From positions 1-20,081 of the forward strand of contig CAAEDN010000042.1 of assembly GCA_900754615.1 (NCBI GenBank): 20,081 bases of DNA, in the 5' to 3' direction. Positions 1-7,333 of the stretch are shown here, in pieces (within the stretch, counting starts at the first letter, position 1; every line of letters starts with the position of its first letter). Below the pieces are notes generated by a model. The model was not told the DNA's origin. It made no database searches and saw only the letters and a program-made list of their open reading frames with translations. Source of the stretch: an uncultured Holdemanella sp. (GTDB lineage Bacteria > Bacillota_I > Bacilli_A > Erysipelotrichales > Erysipelotrichaceae). The position numbers were made by a program, and so were the translations under genes.

Positions 1-1
1 A

Positions 2-46
2 GACCGATATTCAGATTTTTAAATCTTGAATATTCGGTCCTTTTTT
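2..46 (+). terminator. Rho-independent terminator of a gene left of the window
   Basis: A long hairpin has its left arm at about 2–18 and its right arm at about 21–39, with two single-base bulges. Six T residues follow at 41–46. The T-tract is on the + side only, so it ends a rightward transcript whose gene lies outside the window and converges with typA. Confidence 0.8.
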
Positions 47-92
47 ATTAAGCTGAAACTTCTTTATCCGTTACAGCCCCTTTTTCTTGTTC

Positions 93-120
93 AAAAAAAG
101 ACTTGGAATTTATCCAAGCC
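93..120 (-). terminator. Rho-independent terminator of typA
   Basis: On the − strand, immediately after the typA stop codon, GGCTTGGA pairs with TCCAAGTC (one G·U pair) and seven T residues follow (+ positions 93–99). It starts directly at the stop codon. Confidence 0.85.
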
Positions 121-1950
121 TTATTGAGCATTCATCTTTTGACGATATAAGTTACGACGATCTAGAGCTGTTAAACCTTTTTTACGGATACGAATTGCAT
201 CTGGTGTAACCTCTACTAATTCATCATCGTTGATCCATTCTAGAGCTTCTTCCAAAGAGAAAATTTTTGGTGGAGTTAGAAGCATAGCTTCATCACGTCC
301 ACTTGAACGGATGGCAGTTAATTTCTTGTTCTTTAATGGGTTTACATCTAGATCGATGTTTTTAGAACTTTGACCAATGATCATACCTTCATAAACCGGA
401 GTTTGTGGAGAAATGAATAATTGACCACGTTCTTGAAGATTCCACAATGCATAAGTCATAGCTTCACCAGTTTCAGTTGAAATCATAGCACCTTCCATAC
501 GTTGTGCAATTTCACCTTTATATGGTTCATAACCACTAATACGACGTACTAATGTTCCTTCACCATGTGTATCATTGATAAATTCAGAACGGAAACCTAA
601 TAATCCACGAGTAGGTGCTGTATAGACGATTTTAACATATCCATTTTCTTCAGACATATCTTGCATAACACCTTTACGAAGGTTTAATTTGTTGATGATC
701 GTTCCTGAATATTCTTCTGGAGCTAAACATACAACTTCTTCGATTGGTTCTACTTTGTGTCCGTTTTCATCTTTGTGTAGGATAACCTCTGGCTTAGATA
801 CAGCTAGTTCATATCCTTCACGACGCATATTTTCAATCAATACAGAAATATGCAATTCACCACGGCCACTTACCTTGAAGCAATCGGCTGAATCTGTTGG
901 TTCAACCTTAAGACCTACGTTAACCTCTAATTCTTTTTCAAGTCTTTCCTTTAAGTTACGGCTTGTTACATACTTACCACTTTGTCCGGCAAATGGACTT
1001 GAATTAACGTGGAAGTTCATTGATAGAGTTGGCTCTTCAATTTCAATGTGTTCCATTGGTTCAATGTGATCGGCTGTACAGATTGTATCACCAATACTGA
1101 TATCTGGCATACCTGCAATAACTACGATATCACCTGAATGTGCTTCAGGAACACTTGTTCTAGATAGTCCTTTATATACGAATAATTTTGATAAGCTTTC
1201 TTTGGCATTTAACCCAGATTGGTTACAACGAATATATTGTTGTCCTTGTTTTAAAACACCTGAATATAGACGTCCAATTCCTAAACGTCCAATGTATTCA
1301 TCATATGCCAAGGCAGATACCTGCATTTGAAGTGGTTCTTCATCCATATCTGGATATACATCACAGTGTTTTAGGATTGTATCGAATAGTGGATCGATAT
1401 TGTCGCTTGGTGTTTTAAGATCATATTGAACACGTCCTTCTCTAGCTACACCATATAGGATAGGGAAGTCTAATTGTTCATCGTTGGCATTCAAGTCTAA
1501 GAATAATTCATAAACTTCATCTACAACTTCTTCAGCTCTTTGATCTTTTTTATCGATTTTGTTGATTAATAGAATTGGTTTTAAACCAATTTCCAAAGCC
1601 TTTGATAATACGAAACGAGTCTGAGGCATTGGACCTTCACTAGCATCAACTAATAAGATAACTGTATCTACGGTACGGATAATACGTTCAACTTCACTTG
1701 AGAAATCGGCGTGGCCTGGCGTATCTACAATATTAATTTTTACACCGTTATGAATAACGGAACAGTTCTTAGAATAAATCGTAATTCCACGTTCACGTTC
1801 TAGATCATTTGAATCCATGATACAATTCACAACTTCTTCGTTATCACGGAAAACATCACTTTGTCTTAAAAACGCATCAACTAACGTACTTTTACCGGCA
1901 TCAACGTGGGCGATAACGGCAATATTAAGAATTTTTTCTTTATTGGACAT
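121..1950 (-). CDS. typA: TypA/BipA ribosome-associated translational GTPase
   Basis: A 609-residue translational GTPase of the TypA/BipA family, which binds the 70S ribosome at the EF-G site and acts in ribosome assembly and stress or cold adaptation. Visible GTPase motifs are the P-loop AHVDAGKST (residues 14–22), RGITI (54–58, G2), DTPGH (76–80, G3) and NKID (130–133, G4). EF-G-like domains and the TypA C-terminal domain follow, including a TRGLLGFRSEF segment typical of the family; length is normal. The P-loop has Ala18 where many BipA proteins have His, an EF-G-like feature. I chose the ATG at 1950 because it has a purine-rich ribosome binding site (AAGAGAGTGA), matches the usual N-terminus, and lies downstream of the predicted promoter. 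The in-frame ATG at 1995 would lie upstream of the inferred transcription start. The gene is monocistronic. Confidence 0.97.
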   Translation of the reverse strand: MSNKEKILNIAVIAHVDAGKSTLVDAFLRQSDVFRDNEEVVNCIMDSNDLERERGITIYSKNCSVIHNGVKINIVDTPGHADFSSEVERIIRTVDTVILLVDASEGPMPQTRFVLSKALEIGLKPILLINKIDKKDQRAEEVVDEVYELFLDLNANDEQLDFPILYGVAREGRVQYDLKTPSDNIDPLFDTILKHCDVYPDMDEEPLQMQVSALAYDEYIGRLGIGRLYSGVLKQGQQYIRCNQSGLNAKESLSKLFVYKGLSRTSVPEAHSGDIVVIAGMPDISIGDTICTADHIEPMEHIEIEEPTLSMNFHVNSSPFAGQSGKYVTSRNLKERLEKELEVNVGLKVEPTDSADCFKVSGRGELHISVLIENMRREGYELAVSKPEVILHKDENGHKVEPIEEVVCLAPEEYSGTIINKLNLRKGVMQDMSEENGYVKIVYTAPTRGLLGFRSEFINDTHGEGTLVRRISGYEPYKGEIAQRMEGAMISTETGEAMTYALWNLQERGQLFISPQTPVYEGMIIGQSSKNIDLDVNPLKNKKLTAIRSSGRDEAMLLTPPKIFSLEEALEWINDDELVEVTPDAIRIRKKGLTALDRRNLYRQKMNAQ

Positions 1951-1983
1951 GATGTCACTCTCTTTCTTGTCAAAAACAGTACA

Positions 1984-2012
1984 ATTATAAAGCAAGAAGC
2001 CTTAAAACTCAA
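1984..2012 (-). promoter_or_regulatory. typA promoter
   Basis: On the − strand, TTGAGT (+ 2007–2012) and TATAAT (+ 1984–1989) are separated by exactly 17 bases. The expected transcript start near 1977 fits the typA start at 1950. The element overlaps the region that would serve as −35 for the divergent esterase promoter. Confidence 0.75.
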
Positions 2013-2019
2013 TAAAATG

Positions 2020-2028
2020 TGGTATAAT
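2020..2028 (+). promoter_or_regulatory. Extended −10 promoter of the esterase–fic operon
   Basis: TGG followed directly by TATAAT forms an extended −10 element 32 bases upstream of the esterase ATG. No good −35 box is seen at the correct distance, which is common for TGn promoters. The would-be −35 region (about 2000–2005) lies inside the typA promoter spacer. Confidence 0.65.
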
Positions 2029-2059
2029 AAAACAAAAATTTTATGAAAGGGGTCTCACT

Positions 2060-2803
2060 ATGCAGGTTCAATATATAAAAGAGTATTCAAATTGTTTAGA
2101 TCGCGACATGGAATATAAAATATATGGACAGGGCGGAAAACTATGTCTAGCTATTCCGAGTCAAAATGGTCGTTTTTTTGAATGGGAAGATCGTGGCATG
2201 ATTCATGAAATGTCTAAATGGATCGAAGATAATAAATTGACTGTTATTACGTGTGACACAATTGACACAGAGACATGGTCTTATCCTTATAATACAAAGG
2301 TTCGTATGTTGAAACATGAATTGTGGTTTGAATATATCCTTTCAGAATTGATTCCTAGTGTGCAAAAAAAGATGGATAATCAAGATAAGTGGATGGTCAC
2401 AGGCGCAAGTCTAGGGGCAACGCATGCTGCAAATCTTATTTTTCGTTTTCCAGAACAATTCGATACATTACTTGCTCTATCTGGAATTTATGATACGGAA
2501 TTATTCTATGGAGATTACCATGATGAAAATACATACCATAATAATCCGTGTGCATATTTAAAAAATATGCCGTTGGATCATCCATATATGGAATTGTATA
2601 AACAATCTAAGTTCATTTTATGCGTAGGTCAAGGCAATTGGGAACAAGAATGCGTAGAATCCTTGAAACAATTTAGTTCGATTCTTTATGATAAACAAAT
2701 TGATGCGTGGTGTGATTTCTGGGGTTATGATGTGTATCATGACTGGCCTTGGTGGAAGGTGCAACTACAGTATTTCATGGAACAAATATTTAAGGAGTCG
2801 TAA
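2060..2803 (+). CDS. Alpha/beta-hydrolase esterase (COG4947-like)
   Basis: A 247-residue cytoplasmic alpha/beta-hydrolase of the putative esterase group (esterase D-like). The nucleophile elbow GASLG places the catalytic serine at residue 117. The C-terminal YHDWPWW stretch carries the likely catalytic histidine (His227) in the HDWxxW pattern common to esterase D relatives. An aspartate for the triad is expected between them but I cannot assign it with certainty. There is no signal peptide. A good ribosome binding site (AAAGGGG, 2046–2052) precedes the ATG. It is the first gene of a two-gene operon, with the Fic gene starting two bases after its stop codon. The substrate is unknown; acyl or short peptide-like esters are possible. 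Confidence 0.8.
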   Translation: MQVQYIKEYSNCLDRDMEYKIYGQGGKLCLAIPSQNGRFFEWEDRGMIHEMSKWIEDNKLTVITCDTIDTETWSYPYNTKVRMLKHELWFEYILSELIPSVQKKMDNQDKWMVTGASLGATHAANLIFRFPEQFDTLLALSGIYDTELFYGDYHDENTYHNNPCAYLKNMPLDHPYMELYKQSKFILCVGQGNWEQECVESLKQFSSILYDKQIDAWCDFWGYDVYHDWPWWKVQLQYFMEQIFKES

Positions 2804-2805
2804 GT

Positions 2806-3741
2806 ATGATAAACAAAGTAAAAACAATTAAAAATGAATTGATTTCACAAATGAACATGAAAGTTAAGGGGAATATTTATCATTGGACTCAAATTAATTT
2901 TGCGTTTAATTCCAACAAAATAGAGGGTTCGAGACTATCGAAGGATCAAACTGAACAAATATTTGAAACAAATAATATGTTTATTGAACCTAAAGATAAA
3001 GAATTAGTTCCTTTAGATGATGCACTAGAAGCACGAAATCATTTTCGGTTGTTTGATTATATGTTAAAAACTGTGGATGAACCTTTGTCAAAAGAAATGA
3101 TGATTCAAATGAATATGATTTTGAAAAGAGGTACGTCTTATGAGGATAATCCAGCATATAATGTAGGTGGTTTTAAAGTAAGGGAAAATGGGATTGGAAT
3201 GATAAATCTTTTTAAAACGACAAAACCAGCTGATGTTGAAACGGAATTAGATGCTTTGTTGGAAAAGTTTCAAAATAAAGGGGTTCTATCATTTGAAGAT
3301 ATTGTAGAATTTCATGTTTGTTTTGAAAGAATACATCCGTTTGGAGATGGAAATGGACGTACTGGACGAATGATTATGTTTAAACAATGTCTACAGAATA
3401 GTCATATTCCATTTGTACTATTAGATCGAGATCGTGCATTTTATCTGCGTGGCTTAAAAGAATGGGATTTTGAAAGAAATTATTTAATTGATACTCTTTT
3501 AACGCAACAAGATGTTTATGCATCTGTTTGCGTACAATTTGATATATTTAAAGGTTTTGGTCAAAAAGAGTTGTCAAAAAATAAGATTGTTGATGAAAAC
3601 GAACAATATGTTTTGCTTGAAATAGATGAAGGAATGTATCAACTTGTAGCGGATGATCAAGTCATTGGTGAAACTGAAAAGAATACTATTAAAGATGCAT
3701 TAGAGTCAATCAAAAGTCAAAAAGTCAAATTGGATTTTTAA
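2806..3741 (+). CDS. Class II Fic domain protein (probable protein AMPylase)
   Basis: A 311-residue Fic protein. The active-site motif HPFGDGNGRTGR is complete at residues 177–188 and matches HxFx(D/E)GNGRxxR, so the protein should transfer AMP (or another nucleotide moiety) from an NTP to a hydroxyl side chain of a target. An inhibitory-helix motif (S/T)xxxE(G/N) is present near the N-terminus as SNKIEG (residues 36–41, Glu40). This makes it a class II Fic protein that is self-inhibited in cis, so no separate antitoxin is needed. The C-terminal ~50 residues after the Fic fold are unassigned. The gene sits two bases after the esterase and has its own AAGGAG site inside the esterase 3′ end, so co-expression is likely. 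The target is unknown. Self-modification, or a housekeeping-type regulatory role, is as plausible as toxicity. Confidence 0.92.
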   Translation: MINKVKTIKNELISQMNMKVKGNIYHWTQINFAFNSNKIEGSRLSKDQTEQIFETNNMFIEPKDKELVPLDDALEARNHFRLFDYMLKTVDEPLSKEMMIQMNMILKRGTSYEDNPAYNVGGFKVRENGIGMINLFKTTKPADVETELDALLEKFQNKGVLSFEDIVEFHVCFERIHPFGDGNGRTGRMIMFKQCLQNSHIPFVLLDRDRAFYLRGLKEWDFERNYLIDTLLTQQDVYASVCVQFDIFKGFGQKELSKNKIVDENEQYVLLEIDEGMYQLVADDQVIGETEKNTIKDALESIKSQKVKLDF

Positions 3742-3753
3742 AGGAGTAACGTG

Positions 3754-5057
3754 TTAGATGATGTTATGTTCTAGCCATTTATTCGATTTAAAACGAGCTA
3801 AGAAGATAAATGACCGGATTGTCCAATCGGCACCCATACCAATCCATACAGCTAAAGGTCCCATATGAAAAGTATGAACTAAAAAGATGGTAACTACAAC
3901 TTGACATATCCACATAGATAGTGGGATGTGATCATACTAAATTTTACATCGCCAGCGGCTTTTAAGCCGTAGGATGGAAGGAAGTATGGGGTCCAGAAAA
4001 TCATCTTATAAGTGAAAACAATGCGTGTTAGCCAAATGGCTAGCTTTGTGTTTTCTGGCTCCATTTCAGCAAGACTTGTGATTTGTTTGATTGGAAAGAG
4101 AATCGTTGCACAACATATAAAGCAGGCTATCCATGCATATTTTGTGAGAAAAATTGTATAGTGTCTAGCTTGTTTGTGTGCTTTAGCACCGACACATTTT
4201 CCTACGACGCTCATCATACCTAGACCCATATCAATGCTTACTTGACAGGCAAAGCTTTCAAGCATGGCAACCATGGCTTGTGAGGCAATAGCCGTTGTTC
4301 CCATTGTGGATACAGTGGAGTGAAAGACCAGTTTTCCAAATTGGAACATCCCGTTTTCGATGCCGATTGGAATACCAATCTTTAAAATTTGTTTAATGCC
4401 CTGAAATTCTGGATGAATGCTTAGGTAGTAATCAATATATAAATCTTGTTTGGGCTGTTTTAAAAGAATCAGGATAATAATGGCACTGATGATTCTAGAT
4501 AATAGTGTGGATATGGCTGTTCCAGCTACGCCTAAATTTAGGGTAACGATGAAAAAGATATTTCCAAGTATGTTTAGAATGTTAGAACCAAACGCAATGG
4601 CTATGGGAAGTCTTGAATTTTGACTTGTTCGAAAGCTTGCGGCACCCGCATTATATAGAGCAATGAAGGGATAGAATAGGGTTGTGATGAACAGGTGGCT
4701 TAATGCATTGTCCATCACGCTTTTTTCTACGGATCCAAAGATCAAGATTAATAGTGGTTTTCTGAATAGAATGCATGGCAGGGTAATCAGTATGGAAATA
4801 AGGGTTACGGAAAAAATCAATTGTTTCAAGGCTTGGTTGGATCTTAAGTACTAGGCGCAGATGATGGCGCTTTTAGTTGCCGTGTCGGTAAATATATTGA
4901 TAATCAAAATATTGAATGAATCGACAAGGGAAATAGCGGTCGAACTTATGTTGGTGACCATAATGGTGTCAACAGATCCCATAAGGGCATTTAAAACTTG
5001 TTCGAACATTAACGGAATTAATAATCTTCGTAATTGTTCTTTGGTATACATAATCAA
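3754..5057 (-). pseudogene. Decayed MATE-family efflux transporter
   Basis: Remains of a MATE family multidrug/cation antiporter, read in three pieces on the − strand. The N-terminal part starts at 5057 after a TAGGAG site and reaches the family-typical ICA segment. It then hits an amber codon at 4851–4853, exactly where relatives have Gln of a CAQYL motif, and the same frame continues with YLRSNQALKQLIF to 3894. Near 3921–3930 a net loss of one base shifts the frame. The true C-terminus (LSMWICQVV … GPLAVWIGMGADW … KWLEH) continues in the new frame to a TAA at 3754–3756. Comparison with the remembered family pattern also suggests small in-frame deletions after ISSTAIS (a GVS-like triplet) and after YL. 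With several independent lesions, loss of function is very likely. Confidence 0.9.
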
Positions 5058-5064
5058 AACTCCT

Positions 5065-5096
5065 AAAAAAATAAAAAGATATCTTTCGATATCTTA
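5065..5096 (-). terminator. Terminator of the yuiD–nifU-like operon
   Basis: On the − strand AAGATATC and GATATCTT form a perfect 8-bp stem with a GAAA tetraloop (+ 5076–5095), followed by a T-rich run to about 5065. It overlaps the last bases of the NifU-like stop codon and ends just before the ribosome binding site of the MATE pseudogene. Confidence 0.85.
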
Positions 5097-5333
5097 ACCT
5101 ACAAGTACAACATCTCGGATGTTTGGCACTTCTTCAAGTAATAAATCTTTGATTCCACTTGAAAAGTCTTCACTAGCCATCATACATCCTTGGCATGCAC
5201 CTTTAAAAGATACATATACAACATTGAATTCATCAATTCCAAGCAATTCAATGTCGCCTCCATCATGCTGAATGTATGGGCGAATCTTATCTAAGCAATC
5301 ATTTACGCTTTTACTATCTACTACAGTATCCAT
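5094..5333 (-). CDS. NifU C-terminal domain Fe–S carrier protein
   Basis: A 79-residue stand-alone NifU-C (Nfu-type) domain. The diagnostic CxxC lies in GACQGC (Cys47 and Cys50), preceded by the IRPYIQHDGGDIEL region conserved in this family. Two such domains normally bridge one [4Fe–4S] cluster and pass it to apoproteins. It starts at an ATG with a strong TTAGGAGTG site, 15 bases after the stop of the PAP2-like gene, so the two are probably one transcript. An Fe–S carrier fits a genome with ferredoxin-dependent enzymes such as the PFOR encoded nearby. It may function like Bacillus YutI/Nfu. Confidence 0.93.
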   Translation of the reverse strand: MDTVVDSKSVNDCLDKIRPYIQHDGGDIELLGIDEFNVVYVSFKGACQGCMMASEDFSSGIKDLLLEEVPNIRDVVLVG

Positions 5334-5348
5334 AATAACACTCCTAAC

Positions 5349-5810
5349 TTACAAAAATAGTGGACATAAAATTAAAGGGACAATAAGTCCAACCACGAAG
5401 CCTCCAATGACTTCTACAAACTTATGGCCAAGAACATTTTTTAATTTCTCTTGGTAGATGGGATCGTCAAAACGAAGTCCCGTCATTTCTCGAAGATCTT
5501 TGACTAATTGCTGCGTTAATTCAATATTTTTACCTGAGTAGTAACGTACGTGGCATGCATCATACATTACGATAAAGGAAAAAATACAAGTTACGGCAAA
5601 TATGGCGGAGTCAAAACCTTCCTGCATACCTATTGATAAGGATAGGGCAGTCACCGTTGAACTGTGGCTACTTGGAAATCCACCGCTTGCGATGACCCAA
5701 TGTAAGTCCCATTTGCCAGTTCTATAATAATATACGACCGTTTTTCCTACTTGTGCAAGTACATTGCTTAAAAGTGCAGTGACAAGAGGAAATAATGACG
5801 ATGGTATCAT
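5349..5810 (-). CDS. Divergent PAP2 family membrane protein (YuiD-like, DUF212)
   Basis: A 153-residue integral membrane protein of the divergent PAP2/acid phosphatase–vanadium haloperoxidase-related family (Bacillus YuiD). The family signature GGFPSSHSS is at residues 43–51 and the MYDACHVRYYSG segment is also typical. Hydrophobic segments are at about 5–25, 50–95 and the C-terminus (EVIGGFVVGLIVPLIL). I place the start at the ATG at 5810 because it follows TTAGGAGAG by a normal distance. A longer reading from 5849 would start upstream of the predicted −10 box. It is the first gene of an operon with the NifU-like gene. The biochemical activity of the family is not established. Confidence 0.9.
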   Translation of the reverse strand: MIPSSLFPLVTALLSNVLAQVGKTVVYYYRTGKWDLHWVIASGGFPSSHSSTVTALSLSIGMQEGFDSAIFAVTCIFSFIVMYDACHVRYYSGKNIELTQQLVKDLREMTGLRFDDPIYQEKLKNVLGHKFVEVIGGFVVGLIVPLILCPLFL

Positions 5811-5835
5811 AAAATTCACTCTCCTAACGAAAAGT

Positions 5836-5844
5836 ATTATAACA
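5836..5844 (-). promoter_or_regulatory. Extended −10 promoter of the yuiD-like gene
   Basis: On the − strand, TGT followed by TATAAT (+ 5836–5841) forms an extended −10 element 26 bases before the chosen ATG. The −35 region is weak and covers the −10 of the divergent pgi promoter. Confidence 0.65.
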
Positions 5845-5859
5845 CACATTGCAAATTCA

Positions 5860-5868
5860 TGATATAAT
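5860..5868 (+). promoter_or_regulatory. Extended −10 promoter of pgi
   Basis: TGA followed by TATAAT (5863–5868) lies 35 bases before the pgi ATG. The −35 position falls on about 5840–5845, on top of the −10 of the divergent yuiD-like promoter, so the two promoters overlap. Confidence 0.65.
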
Positions 5869-5902
5869 CATGTTTAGAGATAGCAATGGAGGGAAATTAA
5901 AA

Positions 5903-7174
5903 ATGATGCAATTAGATTTAAATCATGCTTTCTTAAAAGAAGATGTAAAGGCTTATCAAGAACAAGTAAATGCAGTTGATGAAACTTTACGTAATGGTAC
6001 ATGCAAAGGAAATGATTTTATTGGATGGCTTAACTGGGCCAATAACTATGATAAAGATGAATTTGCACGTGTTAAAGAAGTAGCTGCTAAAGTACGTGAA
6101 AATTCAGAAGTATTTATTGTGTGTGGTATCGGTGGATCTTATTTAGGTGCTCGTGCTGCCATTGAAATGATCAACGGTTTGTATGCAGATAAGAAACCAG
6201 AAATTATTTATATGGGAAATACCTTCTCATCTACTTATATTGCACAGGTTATGAACTATATTAAGGATAAAGAAGTAACTGTAAACGTTATTTCTAAGTC
6301 TGGAACAACTACAGAAACAGCTTTAGCATTCCGTATTTTAAAACAATTTATGGAAGAAAAATATGGTGAAGAAGCTAAAAAACGTATTATTGCCACTACA
6401 GATAAGGCAAGAGGAACTTTAAAGGCTTTAGCTGATAAAGAAGGATACGAAACATTCGTTATTCCTGATGATATTGGTGGACGTTTCTCTGTTATTACTC
6501 CAGTTGGATTGTTACCAATTGCAGTAGCCGGAATTGATGTAGATGCTTTGATGAAAGGTTTACATGATGGTATGGGTGAATATGGTGATGCGGATCTAGA
6601 TAAAAACCCTGCATATCGTTATGCAGTTGCACGTCGTATTATGCAAAACCAAGGATATAATGTTGAATTGATGGTTAACTATGAGCCTCAAATGCAAATG
6701 GTTGCTGAATGGTGGAAACAATTATTTGGAGAAAGTGAAGGAAAAGATGGAAAGGGTATTTTACCAGATTCAGTTTGCTTCTCTACAGATTTACACTCAT
6801 TAGGACAATTTGTTCAAGAGGGAACAAAATTATTATTTGAAACAAACTTATATGTTGAAAATCCAACATTAGATGTAACATTCCCTAATGATGAAGCAAA
6901 TGAAGATGGAATGAATTATTTGGCAGGTAAGAGTGTTGACTGGGCTAACAAAATGGCTGCAAAAGGAACTTTACAAGCTCATGAAGAAACTGGTGGAGTA
7001 CCAAATATCTTGTTAACAATGCCAGGTATGACTGCTTATGATTTTGGTAATATGTGCATGTTCTACTTTAAGGCTATTGCAATGACTACATTAATGAATG
7101 GATCAAATCCTTTCAACCAGCCTGGTGTTGAAGTTTATAAAAAGAATATGTTCAAATTATTAGGAAAAGAATAA
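5903..7174 (+). CDS. pgi: Glucose-6-phosphate isomerase
   Basis: A 423-residue phosphoglucose isomerase of the short Firmicutes type, interconverting glucose 6-phosphate and fructose 6-phosphate in glycolysis. Visible family segments are CGIGGSYLGARA near residue 72, the sugar-phosphate loop ISKSGTTTE near residues 130–138, GGRFSVITPVGLLP, and the C-terminal NPFNQPGVEVYKK carrying the conserved lysine region. Of the two adjacent ATG codons (5903 and 5906), 5903 lies 9 bases from the GGAGGG site at 5888–5893 and is preferred. Upstream in-frame starts would precede the transcription start. The gene has its own promoter and terminator. Confidence 0.98.
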   Translation: MMQLDLNHAFLKEDVKAYQEQVNAVDETLRNGTCKGNDFIGWLNWANNYDKDEFARVKEVAAKVRENSEVFIVCGIGGSYLGARAAIEMINGLYADKKPEIIYMGNTFSSTYIAQVMNYIKDKEVTVNVISKSGTTTETALAFRILKQFMEEKYGEEAKKRIIATTDKARGTLKALADKEGYETFVIPDDIGGRFSVITPVGLLPIAVAGIDVDALMKGLHDGMGEYGDADLDKNPAYRYAVARRIMQNQGYNVELMVNYEPQMQMVAEWWKQLFGESEGKDGKGILPDSVCFSTDLHSLGQFVQEGTKLLFETNLYVENPTLDVTFPNDEANEDGMNYLAGKSVDWANKMAAKGTLQAHEETGGVPNILLTMPGMTAYDFGNMCMFYFKAIAMTTLMNGSNPFNQPGVEVYKKNMFKLLGKE

Positions 7175-7185
7175 TAATGAAAATT

Positions 7186-7217
7186 GAGATGTAAGCAAGT
7201 GTTTACGTCTCTTTTTT
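7186..7217 (+). terminator. pgi terminator
   Basis: GAGATGTAA pairs with TTTACGTCTC (7186–7211, imperfect) and is followed by six T residues at 7212–7217, twelve bases after the pgi stop. Confidence 0.85.
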
Positions 7218-7248
7218 ATACGCTTACAAATTAGATGCGACTAACCTC

Positions 7249-7293
7249 TATAATGAATTTAACCTTTAAAATTTGACACGAAGCTCGTATAAT
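7249..7293 (+). promoter_or_regulatory. Promoter region of the PFOR gene with two −10 boxes
   Basis: Two perfect TATAAT boxes lie at 7249–7254 and 7288–7293. The first has a TTACAA at 7224–7229 at a rather long 19-base spacing. The second sits 46 bases before the ATG and has only a weak T/A-rich −35 region. A TTGACA at 7273–7278 is only 9 bases from the second box, so it cannot be its normal −35. Tandem promoters for a highly expressed gene are plausible but unproven. Confidence 0.5.
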
Positions 7294-7333
7294 AAACTAT
7301 GGTATTGAATATCTATAAAGGAGGAAATATTAA

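Noticed and set aside
689..1069. 126-codon open frame opposite typA
   Set aside because: Antisense shadow of a well-supported gene, with no start signals and low-complexity, unprotein-like composition.
1951..1995. Longer typA reading beginning at 1995
   Set aside because: It lies upstream of the predicted transcription start, has no ribosome binding site, and the extra residues do not fit the family.
4851..4853. Amber codon in the MATE gene as evidence of a reassigned code or pyrrolysine
   Set aside because: Other genes here use TAG as a normal stop, and the same gene also has a frameshift, so simple decay explains it.
4861..5097. 78-codon + strand frame opposite the MATE pseudogene N-terminus
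   Set aside because: The opposite strand shows clear MATE homology with a good ribosome binding site; this frame has none.
7273..7293. TTGACA followed by TATAAT upstream of the PFOR gene as one canonical promoter
   Set aside because: The spacing is only 9 bases; about 17 is needed. The −10 may be real but not with this −35.
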